Assembly (NCBI RefSeq): GCF_028737265.1
Contig: NZ_JAQZAK010000001.1
Coordinates: 930,001 to 994,000, forward strand
Length of the DNA: 64,000 bases
DNA from: Actinomycetospora callitridis
GTDB lineage: Bacteria; Actinomycetota; Actinomycetes; Mycobacteriales; Pseudonocardiaceae
Direction of reading: 5' to 3'
This document shows, in pieces, positions 46,128 through 54,889 of the stretch. A model generated the notes under the pieces. The model did no database searches and had not been told where the DNA came from. It saw only the letters and a list, made by a program, of their open reading frames with translations. The position numbers were made by a program, and so were the translations under genes. Position 1 is the first letter of the stretch; each line of letters starts with the position of its first letter.

Positions 46128-47111
46128 ATGAACACACCCGCGGTCGCGGTCCGCGGCCTGGTCAAGCGCTACGGCGCGATCGAGGCGGTGCGCGGCATCG
46201 ACCTCGAGGTGGCGCGCGGCGAGACGTTCGGCTTCCTCGGACCCAACGGTGCCGGGAAGTCCACCACGATCAACATCCTGTGCACCCTGGTCGAGCCGAC
46301 CGACGGCGAGGCCGAGGTCGTCGGGCTCGACGTCGTGCGCGACCGCGCCGCCGTCCGCCGGCGCATCGGGCTGGTGTTCCAGGACCCGACGCTCGACGCC
46401 CCGATGTCGGGCGAGCAGAACCTGCGGTTCCACCAGGAGCTCTACGGCGTCGACCGCCGGCGCGCCCCGGCCCGGCGCGAGGAGGTCATGCGCATGGTCG
46501 GCCTCTGGGACCGCCGGGCCGACCCCGTCGCCACCTACTCCGGCGGCATGCGGCGGCGGCTCGAGATCGCGCGCGGGCTGCTGCACTCGCCCCAGGTGCT
46601 CTTCCTCGACGAGCCGACGATCGGCCTCGACCCGCAGACCCGCGGCACCATCTGGGACTACGTGGCGGAGCTGCACCGGACAGAGGAGATCACCGTCTTC
46701 GTCACCACCCACTACATGGACGAGGCCGAGCACTGCGACCGGATCGCGATCATGAACGAGGGGCGGATCGTCGCCCTCGACACCCCGGACGCGCTCAAGG
46801 CCCAGGTGGGCGCCGACCGCGTCACGATCACCACGGACGACGACGAGACCGCCCTGCGCGCGCTGCGTTCCGAGTTCGGCCTCGAGGGCGCCGTGCGCGA
46901 GGGCGCGGTGTCGATCGCCGTGGCCGACGGCGCGGGCTTCGTGCCGCGACTGTTCGAACGTCTCGGCAGCCACCGCGTGACCATCCGCTCGGTCACCGTG
47001 ACCCGGCCCAGCCTCGACGACGTCTTCCTGGCCCACACGGGCACGACGATCCGCGACGCGGAGGCCGGGCCGAGCATGCATCCCATGGCGATGCGGATGA
47101 GGGGACGCTGA
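46128..47111 (+). CDS. Daunorubicin-type ABC transporter ATP-binding protein
   Basis: This 327-residue ATPase drives export by a DrrAB-type transporter. Walker A is GPNGAGKSTT, the signature is YSGGMRRRLEIARG, Walker B is VLFLDEPTIGLD, and the H-loop is in TTHYMDEAEHC. The C-terminal extension (about residues 240-327) includes TVTRPSLDDVFLAHTG, typical of the DrrA family. ATG 46128 is preceded by GAGGAGG. It overlaps the permease gene by one base pair set (TGATG). Confidence 0.92.
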   Translation: MNTPAVAVRGLVKRYGAIEAVRGIDLEVARGETFGFLGPNGAGKSTTINILCTLVEPTDGEAEVVGLDVVRDRAAVRRRIGLVFQDPTLDAPMSGEQNLRFHQELYGVDRRRAPARREEVMRMVGLWDRRADPVATYSGGMRRRLEIARGLLHSPQVLFLDEPTIGLDPQTRGTIWDYVAELHRTEEITVFVTTHYMDEAEHCDRIAIMNEGRIVALDTPDALKAQVGADRVTITTDDDETALRALRSEFGLEGAVREGAVSIAVADGAGFVPRLFERLGSHRVTIRSVTVTRPSLDDVFLAHTGTTIRDAEAGPSMHPMAMRMRGR

Positions 47112-47977
47112 TGACCACCACGATGACCCCGGAGGCCGTGCGGGTCCCCGTGAGCAGTCTCGCCACCGAGGCGCGCGCCGCGGCGGTCGTCTGGCAGCGG
47201 GAGATGATCCGCTTCGTCAAGGACCGCTCGCGCATCCTGTCGTCGCTGGCCCAGCCCCTGCTGTTCCTGTTCGTGCTGGGCACGGGGCTGGGCTCGCTGC
47301 TCGGGAGCAGTGAGGGCGCCGGGTCCGTCGCGTTCACGACGTTCCTGTTCCCGGGCGTCATGGCGATCTCGGTGCTCTTCACCGCGGCCTTCGCCGGCAT
47401 CTCGATCGTCTGGGACCGGGAGTTCGGCTTCCTGCGCGAGATGCTCGTCGCGCCGGTGTCGACCGCCTCGATCCTCATCGGGAAGGCCCTCGGCGGCGCG
47501 ACCGTGGCGACGCTGCAGTGCTTCGTGCTCCTGGCCCTCGCCGGCCTGGTCGGTGTGCCCTACGACCCGCTGATGCTGCTGGCGATGGTCGGGCTGATCT
47601 TCCTGATGGGCTTCATGATCACGTCGCTCGGCCTCCTGCTGGCGGCGCGCGTGAAGCAGATCCAGACGGCGATGCCGCTGGTCCAGCTCGTCATCACGCC
47701 CCTGATGTTCCTGTCCGGGGCGCTCTTCCCGCTCTCGGGGCTGCCGACGTGGCTCGCCGTGCTCACGCACATCAACCCCATGACCTACGCCGTCGAGCCG
47801 CTGCGCTCGGTGGTCTTCGACCACCTCGACGTCGACGCCGCGACCCGCGCGCGCTTCGACCCGGGCATCGTCTGGGGGAGCTGGACCGTGCCCGTGGGCG
47901 TGCAGATCCTCATCACGATCGGGTTCTGCGTCCTGCTGCTGTCCCTGGCGGTGTGGCGGTTCCGGCGGACGGAGTGA
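47111..47977 (+). CDS. ABC-2-type transporter permease
   Basis: The 288-residue membrane protein has six hydrophobic segments (from LSSLAQPLLFLFVLGTGLGSL to VGVQILITIGFCVLLLSLAVW) and the ABC2 motif EMLVAPVSTASILIGKALGGA. It forms the membrane channel with the preceding ATPase; the TGATG overlap shows coupled translation. The pair is of the daunorubicin-resistance class, controlled by the divergent TetR. Likely cargo is a hydrophobic drug or lipid, not known. Confidence 0.9.
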   Translation: MTTTMTPEAVRVPVSSLATEARAAAVVWQREMIRFVKDRSRILSSLAQPLLFLFVLGTGLGSLLGSSEGAGSVAFTTFLFPGVMAISVLFTAAFAGISIVWDREFGFLREMLVAPVSTASILIGKALGGATVATLQCFVLLALAGLVGVPYDPLMLLAMVGLIFLMGFMITSLGLLLAARVKQIQTAMPLVQLVITPLMFLSGALFPLSGLPTWLAVLTHINPMTYAVEPLRSVVFDHLDVDAATRARFDPGIVWGSWTVPVGVQILITIGFCVLLLSLAVWRFRRTE

Positions 47978-47991
47978 GGCCCAGACCGGAC

Positions 47992-49383
47992 TCAGGCGAC
48001 CTCGGGGTCGAGCGGGAGCCCGAGCAGGGCGTTCTCCAGCACCTCGGGCAGTGCCGGGTGGATCCAGTACTGCTTCTCGGCCATCGTGCGGGCGTCCAGG
48101 CCGAAGGTGATCGCCTGGATCATCGGCTGGACCAGCGAGGACGCCTCCGGGCCCATGAGGTGGGCGCCGAGCAGGGTGCCGTCCGGCGAGGCGACGAGCT
48201 TGACGACGCCGGTGGTGTCCTCCATGGCCCAGCCGAAGGCGACGTCGCCGTAGTTCTGGATCTTCGTGACGTAGGGGATGCCGCGGTCGCGACAGTCCTG
48301 CTCGCGGAGGCCGATCGAGGCGATCTGCGGGTCGGTGAACACCGCCGCCGGCACGTGCCGGTTGTTCGTCTCCCGCGGGTCGTCGGGGTAGAGCAGGTTG
48401 TGGCGCACGATCGCGGCCTCGTGGTTCGCGACGTGCTTGAGCTGGAACTCCGAGCTGATGTCGCCGAGCGCGTAGACGCCGGGCACCGAGGTCCGCTGCT
48501 GCTCGTCGACGACGATGCGCCCGTCGGAGTGCAGGGCGAGCCCGCCTGCGGCGGCGTCGAGCCGGTCGGAGTTCGGGATGCGCCCGGCGGCGACGAGCAG
48601 GGCGTCGCCCTCGATGGCGCCGTGCTGGCAGTGCACGACGATCGTGCCGTCGGCGCGCTGCTCGGGCGGGGCGGTCGGCGCGGCGTCGCAGTAGAGCGTC
48701 CAGCGCCGGGCGGCCAGCGAGGTGAACCGGCTCGAGATGTCCTCGTCCTGCTCGCGCAGCAGCGCCGGGCCGCGGGTGGCGACGGTGACCTCGGCGCCCA
48801 GCGCCGAGAACACGTGGGCGAACTCCGCGGCGATGTAGCCGCCGCCGACGATCGTCAGGCGGCGGGGGACCTCGTCGATGCGCATGACGTCGTCGGAGGT
48901 GTGGAAGTCCACGCCGCTGGAGGCGATCAGCTGCGGGATCGCGGGGCGCGCGCCGGCGGCGACGACGATGCGGTCGCCGGTGAGGGTGACCGGCTCGCCG
49001 CCGTCGGTCGGGGCCACCTCGAGCGTCCGCTCGCCGGTGAAGCGGGCGTGGCCGAGGTAGACCGTCGAGTTCGGTGCCTCGTACTGGCGGTAGCGCTGCC
49101 CCCCGGCGGCGATCGGGTCGATCCGGGAGAACACCCGGTCGCGGATGTCGGTCCAGCGGACCTTGTCGATGCTCGCGTCCACGCCGTAGATGCCCGCCCG
49201 GCGGATCGTCTCGGCGACGTCGGCGGCGTAGACGTACATCTTGGTCGGGATGCAGCCGACGTTCAGGCAGGTCCCGCCGAACACCCCGTGCTCGACGATC
49301 GCCACGTCCATGTCCGCGAACCGTTCGTCCGGGATCGTGTTGCCGGAGCCGGTGCCGATGATGACGAGGTCGTGGTGGGGCAC
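47992..49383 (-). CDS. mtr: Mycothione reductase
   Basis: Mtr reduces mycothiol disulfide to mycothiol with NADPH and FAD, keeping the thiol pool reduced. The 463-residue protein has DLVIIGTGSGNTIPDERF at the N-terminus, the redox-active GGTCLNVGCIPTKM cysteines, NADPH motif IVGGGYIAAEFAHVFSALG and the C-terminal His-Pro-Glu motif WIHPALPEVLENALLGL. These agree closely with the mycobacterial enzyme as I know it. GTG 49383 is preferred; GTG 49392, nine bases upstream, is also in frame. Its presence, with an MshC-like protein at 57.9 kb, supports a mycothiol organism. Confidence 0.93.
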   Translation of the reverse strand: MPHHDLVIIGTGSGNTIPDERFADMDVAIVEHGVFGGTCLNVGCIPTKMYVYAADVAETIRRAGIYGVDASIDKVRWTDIRDRVFSRIDPIAAGGQRYRQYEAPNSTVYLGHARFTGERTLEVAPTDGGEPVTLTGDRIVVAAGARPAIPQLIASSGVDFHTSDDVMRIDEVPRRLTIVGGGYIAAEFAHVFSALGAEVTVATRGPALLREQDEDISSRFTSLAARRWTLYCDAAPTAPPEQRADGTIVVHCQHGAIEGDALLVAAGRIPNSDRLDAAAGGLALHSDGRIVVDEQQRTSVPGVYALGDISSEFQLKHVANHEAAIVRHNLLYPDDPRETNNRHVPAAVFTDPQIASIGLREQDCRDRGIPYVTKIQNYGDVAFGWAMEDTTGVVKLVASPDGTLLGAHLMGPEASSLVQPMIQAITFGLDARTMAEKQYWIHPALPEVLENALLGLPLDPEVA

Positions 49384-49680
49384 GCCGTCCACGGTAGTGC
49401 GCGACCGGACCGGGCGTGGCCCCGCCGTCCCACGACGAGCGGTCCGAAGATCGCCGTTCACCGGTTGGTGACGACCACTCATCGCGCTTCGACCACTCCA
49501 TGGTGACGTTTGTCGACGGAAATCGACCGCTCGTCGTCGCTCGGCGGAGCGAACTATGGCCGCTCGGCCTTGCCCGAGGTCGGCCTGACTGCTGGTCTCT
49601 TCCCCCGAAGGCACCCCGCCGCTGCGCCGAACGGCCCCCGGTAGAGCGCCGAACGGACCTGAGCGGGAGGGGCAGTACGG
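49384..49680 (+). other. 297-bp gap between mtr and the serine protease gene
   Basis: No gene was recognised. The region is less GC-rich than its surroundings and contains TCACC-ggtt-GGTGA (about 49459-49472), a possible operator. It should hold promoters for the divergent mtr and protease genes, but no convincing -35/-10 pair was found. Confidence 0.4.
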
Positions 49681-50535
49681 ATGTCGAACGGCGTGCGCGA
49701 CGGGATCACCGCGGTCGGGAGGATCCTCGTGCTCGCCGGGACGGCCCTGCTGATCGTCCTCGCCGGGGCGGCGGGCGCGTGGGCCTCCGAGGGGACGACC
49801 CCCGGTGGGGACGACTCCTCCGACGACGGATCGGGCGTGGTCGTCGACGCCGGCGTCCGTGTGGTCGGCGGGGCGCGCACGACCACCGACGAGCACCCGT
49901 GGGCGGTGTTCCTCACCGACGGCGCGGGGTTCCAGTTCTGCGGGGGCACGCTCGTCGCCCCCACCAAGGTCCTCACCGCCGCGCACTGCATGGCCACCAC
50001 GACGCCGACGCAGGTGATGGTGGTCGCGGGGCGGGACGACAAGCAGTCGACGACCGGCGACACCTCGGCGGTCACCTCGGCGTGGGTCAGCCCGGAGTTC
50101 GAGGGCGTCGGCAAGGGCGCCGACCTCGCGGTCCTGACGCTGGCGACCCCCAGCACCCGCACGCCACTGCCGCTCGCCGGTCCGGGCGACGAGGCGCTCT
50201 ACCAGGACGGGCGCGCCGCCCAGATCCTCGGCTGGGGCGCGACCTCGGAGAGCGCCACGCCCTCGCGCTACCTGCTGACGGCGACGGTGCCGGTGCGCGG
50301 CGACGACTACTGCCGCGCCGGCGACCGGACCTTCGACGCCCGCCGGCTCACCTGCGCGGGGTTCGACCAGGGCGGCGTCGACTCGTGCCAGGGCGACTCG
50401 GGCGGCCCGCTCGTCGCCGCCGGCAAGCTCATCGGCGTCACCTCCTTCGGCGACGGCTGCGCCCGCGCCGGGCGCCCCGGCTACTACGTGCGCGTCGCGG
50501 CCCTGCGTGACGCGCTGCGTTCCCAGCTCACGTGA
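49681..50535 (+). CDS. Secreted trypsin-like serine protease (S1 family)
   Basis: The 284-residue protein has a signal peptide ending around residue 36 ([16 protein letters not shown]), a short Asp/Ser/Gly-rich pro-part, and the activation site [15 protein letters not shown]. The triad is visible: His in LTAAHCM, Asp in GADLAVLTL and Ser in [10 protein letters not shown]. The Asp-rich stretch and [10 protein letters not shown] context match trypsin-type specificity (Asp before the CQGDS loop, in VDSCQGD). Six Cys are arranged for three disulfides. The TGA stop lies in the left arm of the palindrome at 50532. Confidence 0.9.
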   Translation: MSNGVRDGITAVGRILVLAGTALLIVLAGAAGAWASEGTTPGGDDSSDDGSGVVVDAGVRVVGGARTTTDEHPWAVFLTDGAGFQFCGGTLVAPTKVLTAAHCMATTTPTQVMVVAGRDDKQSTTGDTSAVTSAWVSPEFEGVGKGADLAVLTLATPSTRTPLPLAGPGDEALYQDGRAAQILGWGATSESATPSRYLLTATVPVRGDDYCRAGDRTFDARRLTCAGFDQGGVDSCQGDSGGPLVAAGKLIGVTSFGDGCARAGRPGYYVRVAALRDALRSQLT

Positions 50536-50571
50536 GCGGAATTCACGGCCATAGCCGTGAATTCCGCTCAC
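50532..50571. repeat. Palindromic repeat, gene-end element (copy 3)
   Basis: A 40-bp palindrome with one mismatch, beginning GTGAGCGGAATTCA, with centre CGGCCATAGCCG and ending CTCAC. The stop codon of the protease gene (50533-50535) is formed by the first bases of the left arm. It lies 50 bases before a separate GC-rich hairpin that looks like a conventional terminator. Confidence 0.75.
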
Positions 50572-50620
50572 GGCACAGGACGACGGACCGGCGGGCAGGC
50601 CGGTCCGGCGAGACGGAGAC

Positions 50621-50652
50621 GGGACCCGGACCACGCCCCCGGTCCGGGTCCC
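50621..50652 (+). terminator. GC-rich terminator hairpin
   Basis: GGGACCCGGACC (50621-50632) and its exact complement (50641-50652) make a 12-bp stem with an 8-base loop. There is no T-tract. It separates the protease gene from the chelatase gene and is a better classical terminator than the palindrome before it. Confidence 0.7.
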
Positions 50653-50670
50653 GCTCCGCGGAGTCGCGCT

Positions 50671-50706
50671 CATCTCAGCGATCGCTCAGATGTTGTGGGT
50701 TAGGGT
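50671..50706 (+). promoter_or_regulatory. Operator and -10 element of the chelatase-cobO-cobB run
   Basis: A 22-bp near-palindrome at 50671-50692 has CATCT and AGATG ends around AGCGATCGCT. It sits directly upstream of a TAGGGT hexamer (50701-50706) that would serve as the -10 for the chelatase gene at 50744, placing the palindrome over the -35 region. A repressor binding there would block the promoter. No cobalamin riboswitch was seen. Confidence 0.5.
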
Positions 50707-50743
50707 CCCTCGAACCTCGACTCCCGATCCGTGAGGACACCCC

Positions 50744-52828
50744 TTGGGCTTCCCGTTCTCGGCCGTCGTCGGCCACGAGGACCTGCGTCTCGCCCTGATG
50801 CTCACCGCGGTCGACCCGGGGATCGGCGGCGTCCTGGTGCGCGGGGAGAAGGGGACCGCGAAGACGACGATCGTGCGCGCGCTGGCCACGCTGCTGCCGC
50901 CGGTCGAGGTCGTCGCGGGGGACCGGTTCTCGGTCGACGTCGACGCCGGGGAGCAGAGCCCCGACGGCCCGTTCCCGTCCGACGCCCCGCGCGAGCGCCG
51001 GGACGTGCGCCTGGTGGAGCTGCCGGTCGGGGCCTCGGAGGACCGCGTCACGGGGTCGCTCGACCTCGAGGAGGTGCTCGCCCACGGGCGGACCTCCGTG
51101 CGCCCGGGGCTGCTCGCGGCCGCGCACCGCGGGGTGCTCTACGTCGACGAGGTCAACCTGCTCCACGACCACCTCGTCGACCTCCTGCTCGACGCCGCCG
51201 CGACCGGGCGCGCGCACGTCGAGCGCGACGGCGTCTCGCTGACCCACCCGGCGGCGTTCCTGCTGGTCGGCACCATGAACCCGGAGGAGGGCGAGCTGCG
51301 TCCGCAGCTGCTCGACCGCTTCGGGCTCACCGTGCGGGTCGCCGCGTCCCGGGACGTCGCGGAGCGCACCGAGGTCGTGCGCCGGCGCCTCGCCCACGAC
51401 GCCGACCCCGACGCCTTCGCCGCACGCTTCGCCGGCGACGAGGACGCCCTGCGGGCCCGGCTCGTCGAGGCCCGCGGGCGGCTGGCGTCGGTCGCCCTGC
51501 CCGACGCCGAGCTCGTGCGGATCTCCGCGCTGTGCGCCGAGGTGGAGGTCGACGGCATGCGCGCCGACGTCGTCCTCGCCCGCACCGCCGTCGCCCACGC
51601 CGCGTGGCGTGGGGCGGACGCCGTCGACGCCTCCGACGTGCGCGTCGCCGCCCGCCTGGCCCTGCCGCACCGGCGTCGCCGCGACCCGTTCGACGAGCCG
51701 CACCTCGGCGAGGACGAGCTCGACGAGGCGATGCAGAAGGCGGACGAGGCGGCGGACGAGAGCGAGCCGCCTCCCGAGGGCGGTGCCTCCGACGACGCCG
51801 GCCCCGACGGGCCCGACGAGCCCGGCCCCGACGACTCCGGCCCCGACGACCCCGGGCCCGACGGCGGGGGTCCGGGGAGCGGTCCGGGGGGCGGGGCGCC
51901 GCCGCCCTCGTCGTCCTCCCCGTCGTCGCCAACGCCGTCGTCCGGGAACGGGACCGCGTCCGAGCCGCCTCCGTGCGCCGGGCGCGACGAGCCCGAGCCC
52001 GCCGGCGTCCCGGTCGGCGCGCCGGCGTCCACGAGGCTGCGGGCGCGCCGGTTCGAGGTACGCGGCACGGGCGAGGGCGCGCCGGGGCGGCGCTCGCGGG
52101 CGCGGGGCAAGCAGGGTCGCGTGGTGCGCGCGGTGCCCGACGCCGACGACGACACCACGCTGCACGTGCCCGCCACGATGCTGGCGGCGGCCGGGCGGGG
52201 CGCCGCCGGTGTCGCGCGGACCGACCTGCGCCACGCCGTGCGCGAGGGCCGCGAGGGCAACCTCGTGCTCTTCTGCGTCGACGCCTCGGGCTCGATGGCG
52301 GCGCGCAAGCGGATGAGCGCGGTCACCGGGGCCGTCGCCGCCCTCCTGCGCGACGCCTACCAGCGCCGCGACCGGGTCGGCGTGGTGACGTTCCGGGGGA
52401 GCGCCGCCACGGTCGCCCTGCCGCCGACCACCTCGGTGCACGCCGCGCACGCCCGCCTGCACGACCTGCGCACCGGCGGGCGCACCCCGCTCGCCGAGGG
52501 CCTGCGCACCGCGCGGGCGGTCCTGCGCACCGAGCGGACCCGGGACGCCCGGCGCCGAGGGCTGCTCGTGCTGCTCACCGACGGGCGCGCGACGGCGTCC
52601 GGCGGGCTCGACGCCGCGCTGGGGGCGGCCCGGGGGCTCGCGCGCGACGCGGGCGCCGGCGGGCGGGGTGCGAGCGTGAGCACGGTCGTCGTCGACTGCG
52701 AGTCGGGGCCGGTGCGCCTGGGGCTCGCCGGGCGCCTCGCCCGCGTCGCCGGCGGCACCGTCGTCACCCTCGACGAGCTGACCGGCGAGTCCGTCGCCGG
52801 TGTCGTGGAGCAGTTCCGAGCCTCGTGA
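50744..52828 (+). CDS. Fused BchI-BchD-type metal chelatase subunit (putative cobaltochelatase partner)
   Basis: The 694-residue protein joins a BchI-like AAA+ domain (residues 1-about 330; GEKGTAKTTIV Walker A, VLYVDEVNLL Walker B) to a BchD-like part with a Gly/Pro/Asp-rich linker (about 340-430) and a von Willebrand A domain (about 495-694; MIDAS motif CVDASGSMA). It is the type found next to cobO and cobB in actinobacteria, presumed to help insert cobalt with CobN. TTG 50744 is the start, after GTGAGGA. The stop lies inside the palindrome at 52825. The parallel role in bacteriochlorophyll is excluded by context. Confidence 0.85.
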   Translation: MGFPFSAVVGHEDLRLALMLTAVDPGIGGVLVRGEKGTAKTTIVRALATLLPPVEVVAGDRFSVDVDAGEQSPDGPFPSDAPRERRDVRLVELPVGASEDRVTGSLDLEEVLAHGRTSVRPGLLAAAHRGVLYVDEVNLLHDHLVDLLLDAAATGRAHVERDGVSLTHPAAFLLVGTMNPEEGELRPQLLDRFGLTVRVAASRDVAERTEVVRRRLAHDADPDAFAARFAGDEDALRARLVEARGRLASVALPDAELVRISALCAEVEVDGMRADVVLARTAVAHAAWRGADAVDASDVRVAARLALPHRRRRDPFDEPHLGEDELDEAMQKADEAADESEPPPEGGASDDAGPDGPDEPGPDDSGPDDPGPDGGGPGSGPGGGAPPPSSSSPSSPTPSSGNGTASEPPPCAGRDEPEPAGVPVGAPASTRLRARRFEVRGTGEGAPGRRSRARGKQGRVVRAVPDADDDTTLHVPATMLAAAGRGAAGVARTDLRHAVREGREGNLVLFCVDASGSMAARKRMSAVTGAVAALLRDAYQRRDRVGVVTFRGSAATVALPPTTSVHAAHARLHDLRTGGRTPLAEGLRTARAVLRTERTRDARRRGLLVLLTDGRATASGGLDAALGAARGLARDAGAGGRGASVSTVVVDCESGPVRLGLAGRLARVAGGTVVTLDELTGESVAGVVEQFRAS

Positions 52829-52864
52829 GTGGAATTCCCGGCTATAGCCGGGAATTCCACTCAC
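52825..52864. repeat. Palindromic repeat, gene-end element (copy 4)
   Basis: A perfect 40-bp palindrome beginning GTGAGTGGAATTCC, with the centre CGGCTATAGCCG and ending CTCAC. The chelatase stop codon (52826-52828) is made by its first bases. It lies 20 bases before the cobO start, inside what seems to be one operon, so complete termination here is unlikely; partial termination or mRNA processing is possible. Confidence 0.75.
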
Positions 52865-52883
52865 ATACGGAAGGAGGGCAGCC

Positions 52884-53498
52884 GTGCCGCAGGGGGTTCC
52901 GAGCACCGTCCCCGCCGACGGGCTGACGACGCGCCAGCGCCGGCGTCGTCCGCTGCTGCTCGTGCACACCGGGGTGAACAAGGGGAAGTCGACGGCCGCG
53001 TTCGGGCTCGCGCTGCGCCAGTGGACGGCCGGTTCGTCGATCGCGGTGTTCCAGTTCGTGAAGTCGGCGAAGTGGCGGGTCGGCGAGGAGACCGCGCTGC
53101 GCGCCCTCGGCGACGTGCACCGCGACACCGGCCAGGGCGGCCCCGTCGAGTGGCACAAGATGGGCGAGGGCTGGTCGTGGTCGCGCAAGGCGGGCACCGA
53201 GTCCGACCACGCCGAGGCCGCGCGGGAGGGCTGGGCGGAGATCCGGCGCCGGCTCGAGGCGGGCGCCCACGACTTCTACGTGCTCGACGAGTTCACGTAT
53301 CCGCTGAAGTGGGGGTGGATCGACGTCGACGAGGTGGTCGAGGTGTTCACCCACCGGCCCGGCTACCAGCACATCGTCGTCACGGGCCGGGACGCGCCGC
53401 CGGCGCTCACCGACGCCGCGGACCTCGTCACCGAGATGACCAAGATCAAGCACCCGATGGACGCCGGTCAGAAGGGGCAGAAGGGGATCGAGTGGTAG
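52884..53498 (+). CDS. cobO: Cob(I)yrinic acid a,c-diamide adenosyltransferase
   Basis: CobO attaches the adenosyl group to cobalt. The 204-residue protein has a P-loop GVNKGKSTAAFGLALR, QFVKSAKWRVGEE, EWHKMGEGWSW and YVLDEFTYPLKWGW, all typical of the CobA/CobO family. GTG 52884 follows a GGAAGGAGGG ribosome-binding site. The stop (53496-53498) overlaps the start region of cobB, consistent with coupled translation. Confidence 0.94.
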   Translation: MPQGVPSTVPADGLTTRQRRRRPLLLVHTGVNKGKSTAAFGLALRQWTAGSSIAVFQFVKSAKWRVGEETALRALGDVHRDTGQGGPVEWHKMGEGWSWSRKAGTESDHAEAAREGWAEIRRRLEAGAHDFYVLDEFTYPLKWGWIDVDEVVEVFTHRPGYQHIVVTGRDAPPALTDAADLVTEMTKIKHPMDAGQKGQKGIEW

Positions 53499-54889
53499 TG
53501 CTGCCGCCCCGGGTCGTCGTCGCGGCGCCCTCGTCCGGCAGCGGCAAGACCACCGTCGCCACCGGCCTGCTCGGCGCCCTCGCCGCCCGCGGCACGGCCG
53601 TGGCCCCGGCGAAGGTCGGCCCCGACTACGTCGACCCCGGCTACCACGCCCTCGCGGCCGGCCGCCCCGGCCGCAACCTGGACGGGGTGCTCGTCGACCC
53701 CGCGACGCTGCCGGGGCTCCTCGCGCACGGGGCGCGCGGGGCGGAGCTGGCCGTGGTCGAGGGCGTCATGGGGCTCTTCGACGGCCGGATCGCCGCCGAC
53801 CCGGACGCCGACGGCTCGACCGCCCACGTCGCCCGGCTGCTCGAGGCGCCCGTGGTGCTGGTGGTCGACGCGCGCGGTCAGTCCCGTTCGGTCGCCGCGC
53901 TGCTCGCGGGGTTCCGGGACTTCGACCCGCGGCTGCGCCTCGGCGGCGTGATCCTCAACCGGGTCGGGTCGAACCGTCACGAGGAGGTCCTGCGCGCGGC
54001 GTGCGCCGAGGTCGGGCTCCCGGTGCTCGGGGTGCTGCCGCGCCGGGCGGAGCTGGCGGTGCCGTCGCGGCACCTGGGGCTGGTGACGGCCGCCGAGCAC
54101 GGGAGCGCGGCACGGGAGGCGGTCGAGGCGATGGCCGCGCTGGTCGCCGGGCACGTGGACCTCGACGCCGTGGTGGCCCTCGCGCGCTCGGCGCCGGCGA
54201 CGCCGACGACGCCCTGGGATCCGGCGGTCGGCGAGCGCGTCCCCGGTGCGCCGGTGGTCGCCGTGGCCGGCGGGGCCGCGTTCACGTTCGGCTATCCCGA
54301 GCACGCCGAGATGCTGGCGGCCGGGGGCGCCGACGTCGTCACCGTCGACCCCGCGCGCGACGAGGCGCTGCCGCCCGGGACGGCTGGTCTCGTGCTGCCC
54401 GGCGGCTTCCCCGAGGAGCACGCCGAGGCCCTGAGCGCCAACGCCCCGCTGCGCGCGGCGATCCGGGCGTTGGCGGCGTCCGGAGCCCCGGTGCACGCCG
54501 AGTGCGGCGGGTTGCTCTACCTCGCCCGCTCGCTGGACGGCGCGCCGATGTGCGGGGTGCTCGACGCCGACGCCGAGATGGGCCCGCGCCTGTCCCTGGG
54601 CTACCGCACCGCCACCGCCTGCGCGGACTCCCCGCTCGCCGCCGCCGGCGAGACGGTGACCGGGCACGAGTTCCACCGCACCGTCGCCACCCCGCGCGCC
54701 GGCGCGTCCGCCGCGTGGCGCTGGGACGGCGCCGAGCCCGAGGGCTTCGTGACCGGCGGCGTCCACGCCTCCTACCTGCACACCCACCCCGTCAGCCGTC
54801 CGGGTGGCGTCGCGCGATGGCTGCGCCACGTGAGTGATCAGGGTCGTCCCGACGACCCAGATCCCTCACGAGGCCGGAGGCCCTCATGA
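53492..54889 (+). CDS. cobB: Cobyrinic acid a,c-diamide synthase
   Basis: CobB/CbiA amidates cobyrinic acid at positions a and c using glutamine. The ATPase half has SSGSGKTTVATGLLG, KVGPDYVDPGYH and VEGVMGLFDG; the amidotransferase half has LPGGFPEEHAE, the nucleophile in HAECGGLLYLA and the His in GHEFHRT. Length is 465. GTG 53492 has AAGGGG five bases before; GTG 53498 is an alternative. The last 20 codons after WLRH are read from the palindrome at 54830, giving an abnormal tail SDQGRPDDPDPS. The stop overlaps the next start (ATGA). Confidence 0.93.
   Translation: MVVLPPRVVVAAPSSGSGKTTVATGLLGALAARGTAVAPAKVGPDYVDPGYHALAAGRPGRNLDGVLVDPATLPGLLAHGARGAELAVVEGVMGLFDGRIAADPDADGSTAHVARLLEAPVVLVVDARGQSRSVAALLAGFRDFDPRLRLGGVILNRVGSNRHEEVLRAACAEVGLPVLGVLPRRAELAVPSRHLGLVTAAEHGSAAREAVEAMAALVAGHVDLDAVVALARSAPATPTTPWDPAVGERVPGAPVVAVAGGAAFTFGYPEHAEMLAAGGADVVTVDPARDEALPPGTAGLVLPGGFPEEHAEALSANAPLRAAIRALAASGAPVHAECGGLLYLARSLDGAPMCGVLDADAEMGPRLSLGYRTATACADSPLAAAGETVTGHEFHRTVATPRAGASAAWRWDGAEPEGFVTGGVHASYLHTHPVSRPGGVARWLRHVSDQGRPDDPDPSRGRRPS
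54830..54869. repeat. Divergent palindromic repeat read through by cobB (copy 5)
   Basis: This 40-bp element has the same GTGAG and CTCAC ends and the same length as copies 1-4, but its inside is different (GGTCGTC, CCGACG, GACGACC) and it carries mismatches at positions 6, 11 and the centre. In the cobB frame it does not supply a stop, so cobB extends through it. Either a decayed copy or an independent inverted repeat. Confidence 0.5.

Noticed and set aside
50572..50743. Cobalamin riboswitch before the chelatase gene
   Set aside because: The space is too short and no B12-box-like sequence was seen; a terminator and an operator explain the structure.
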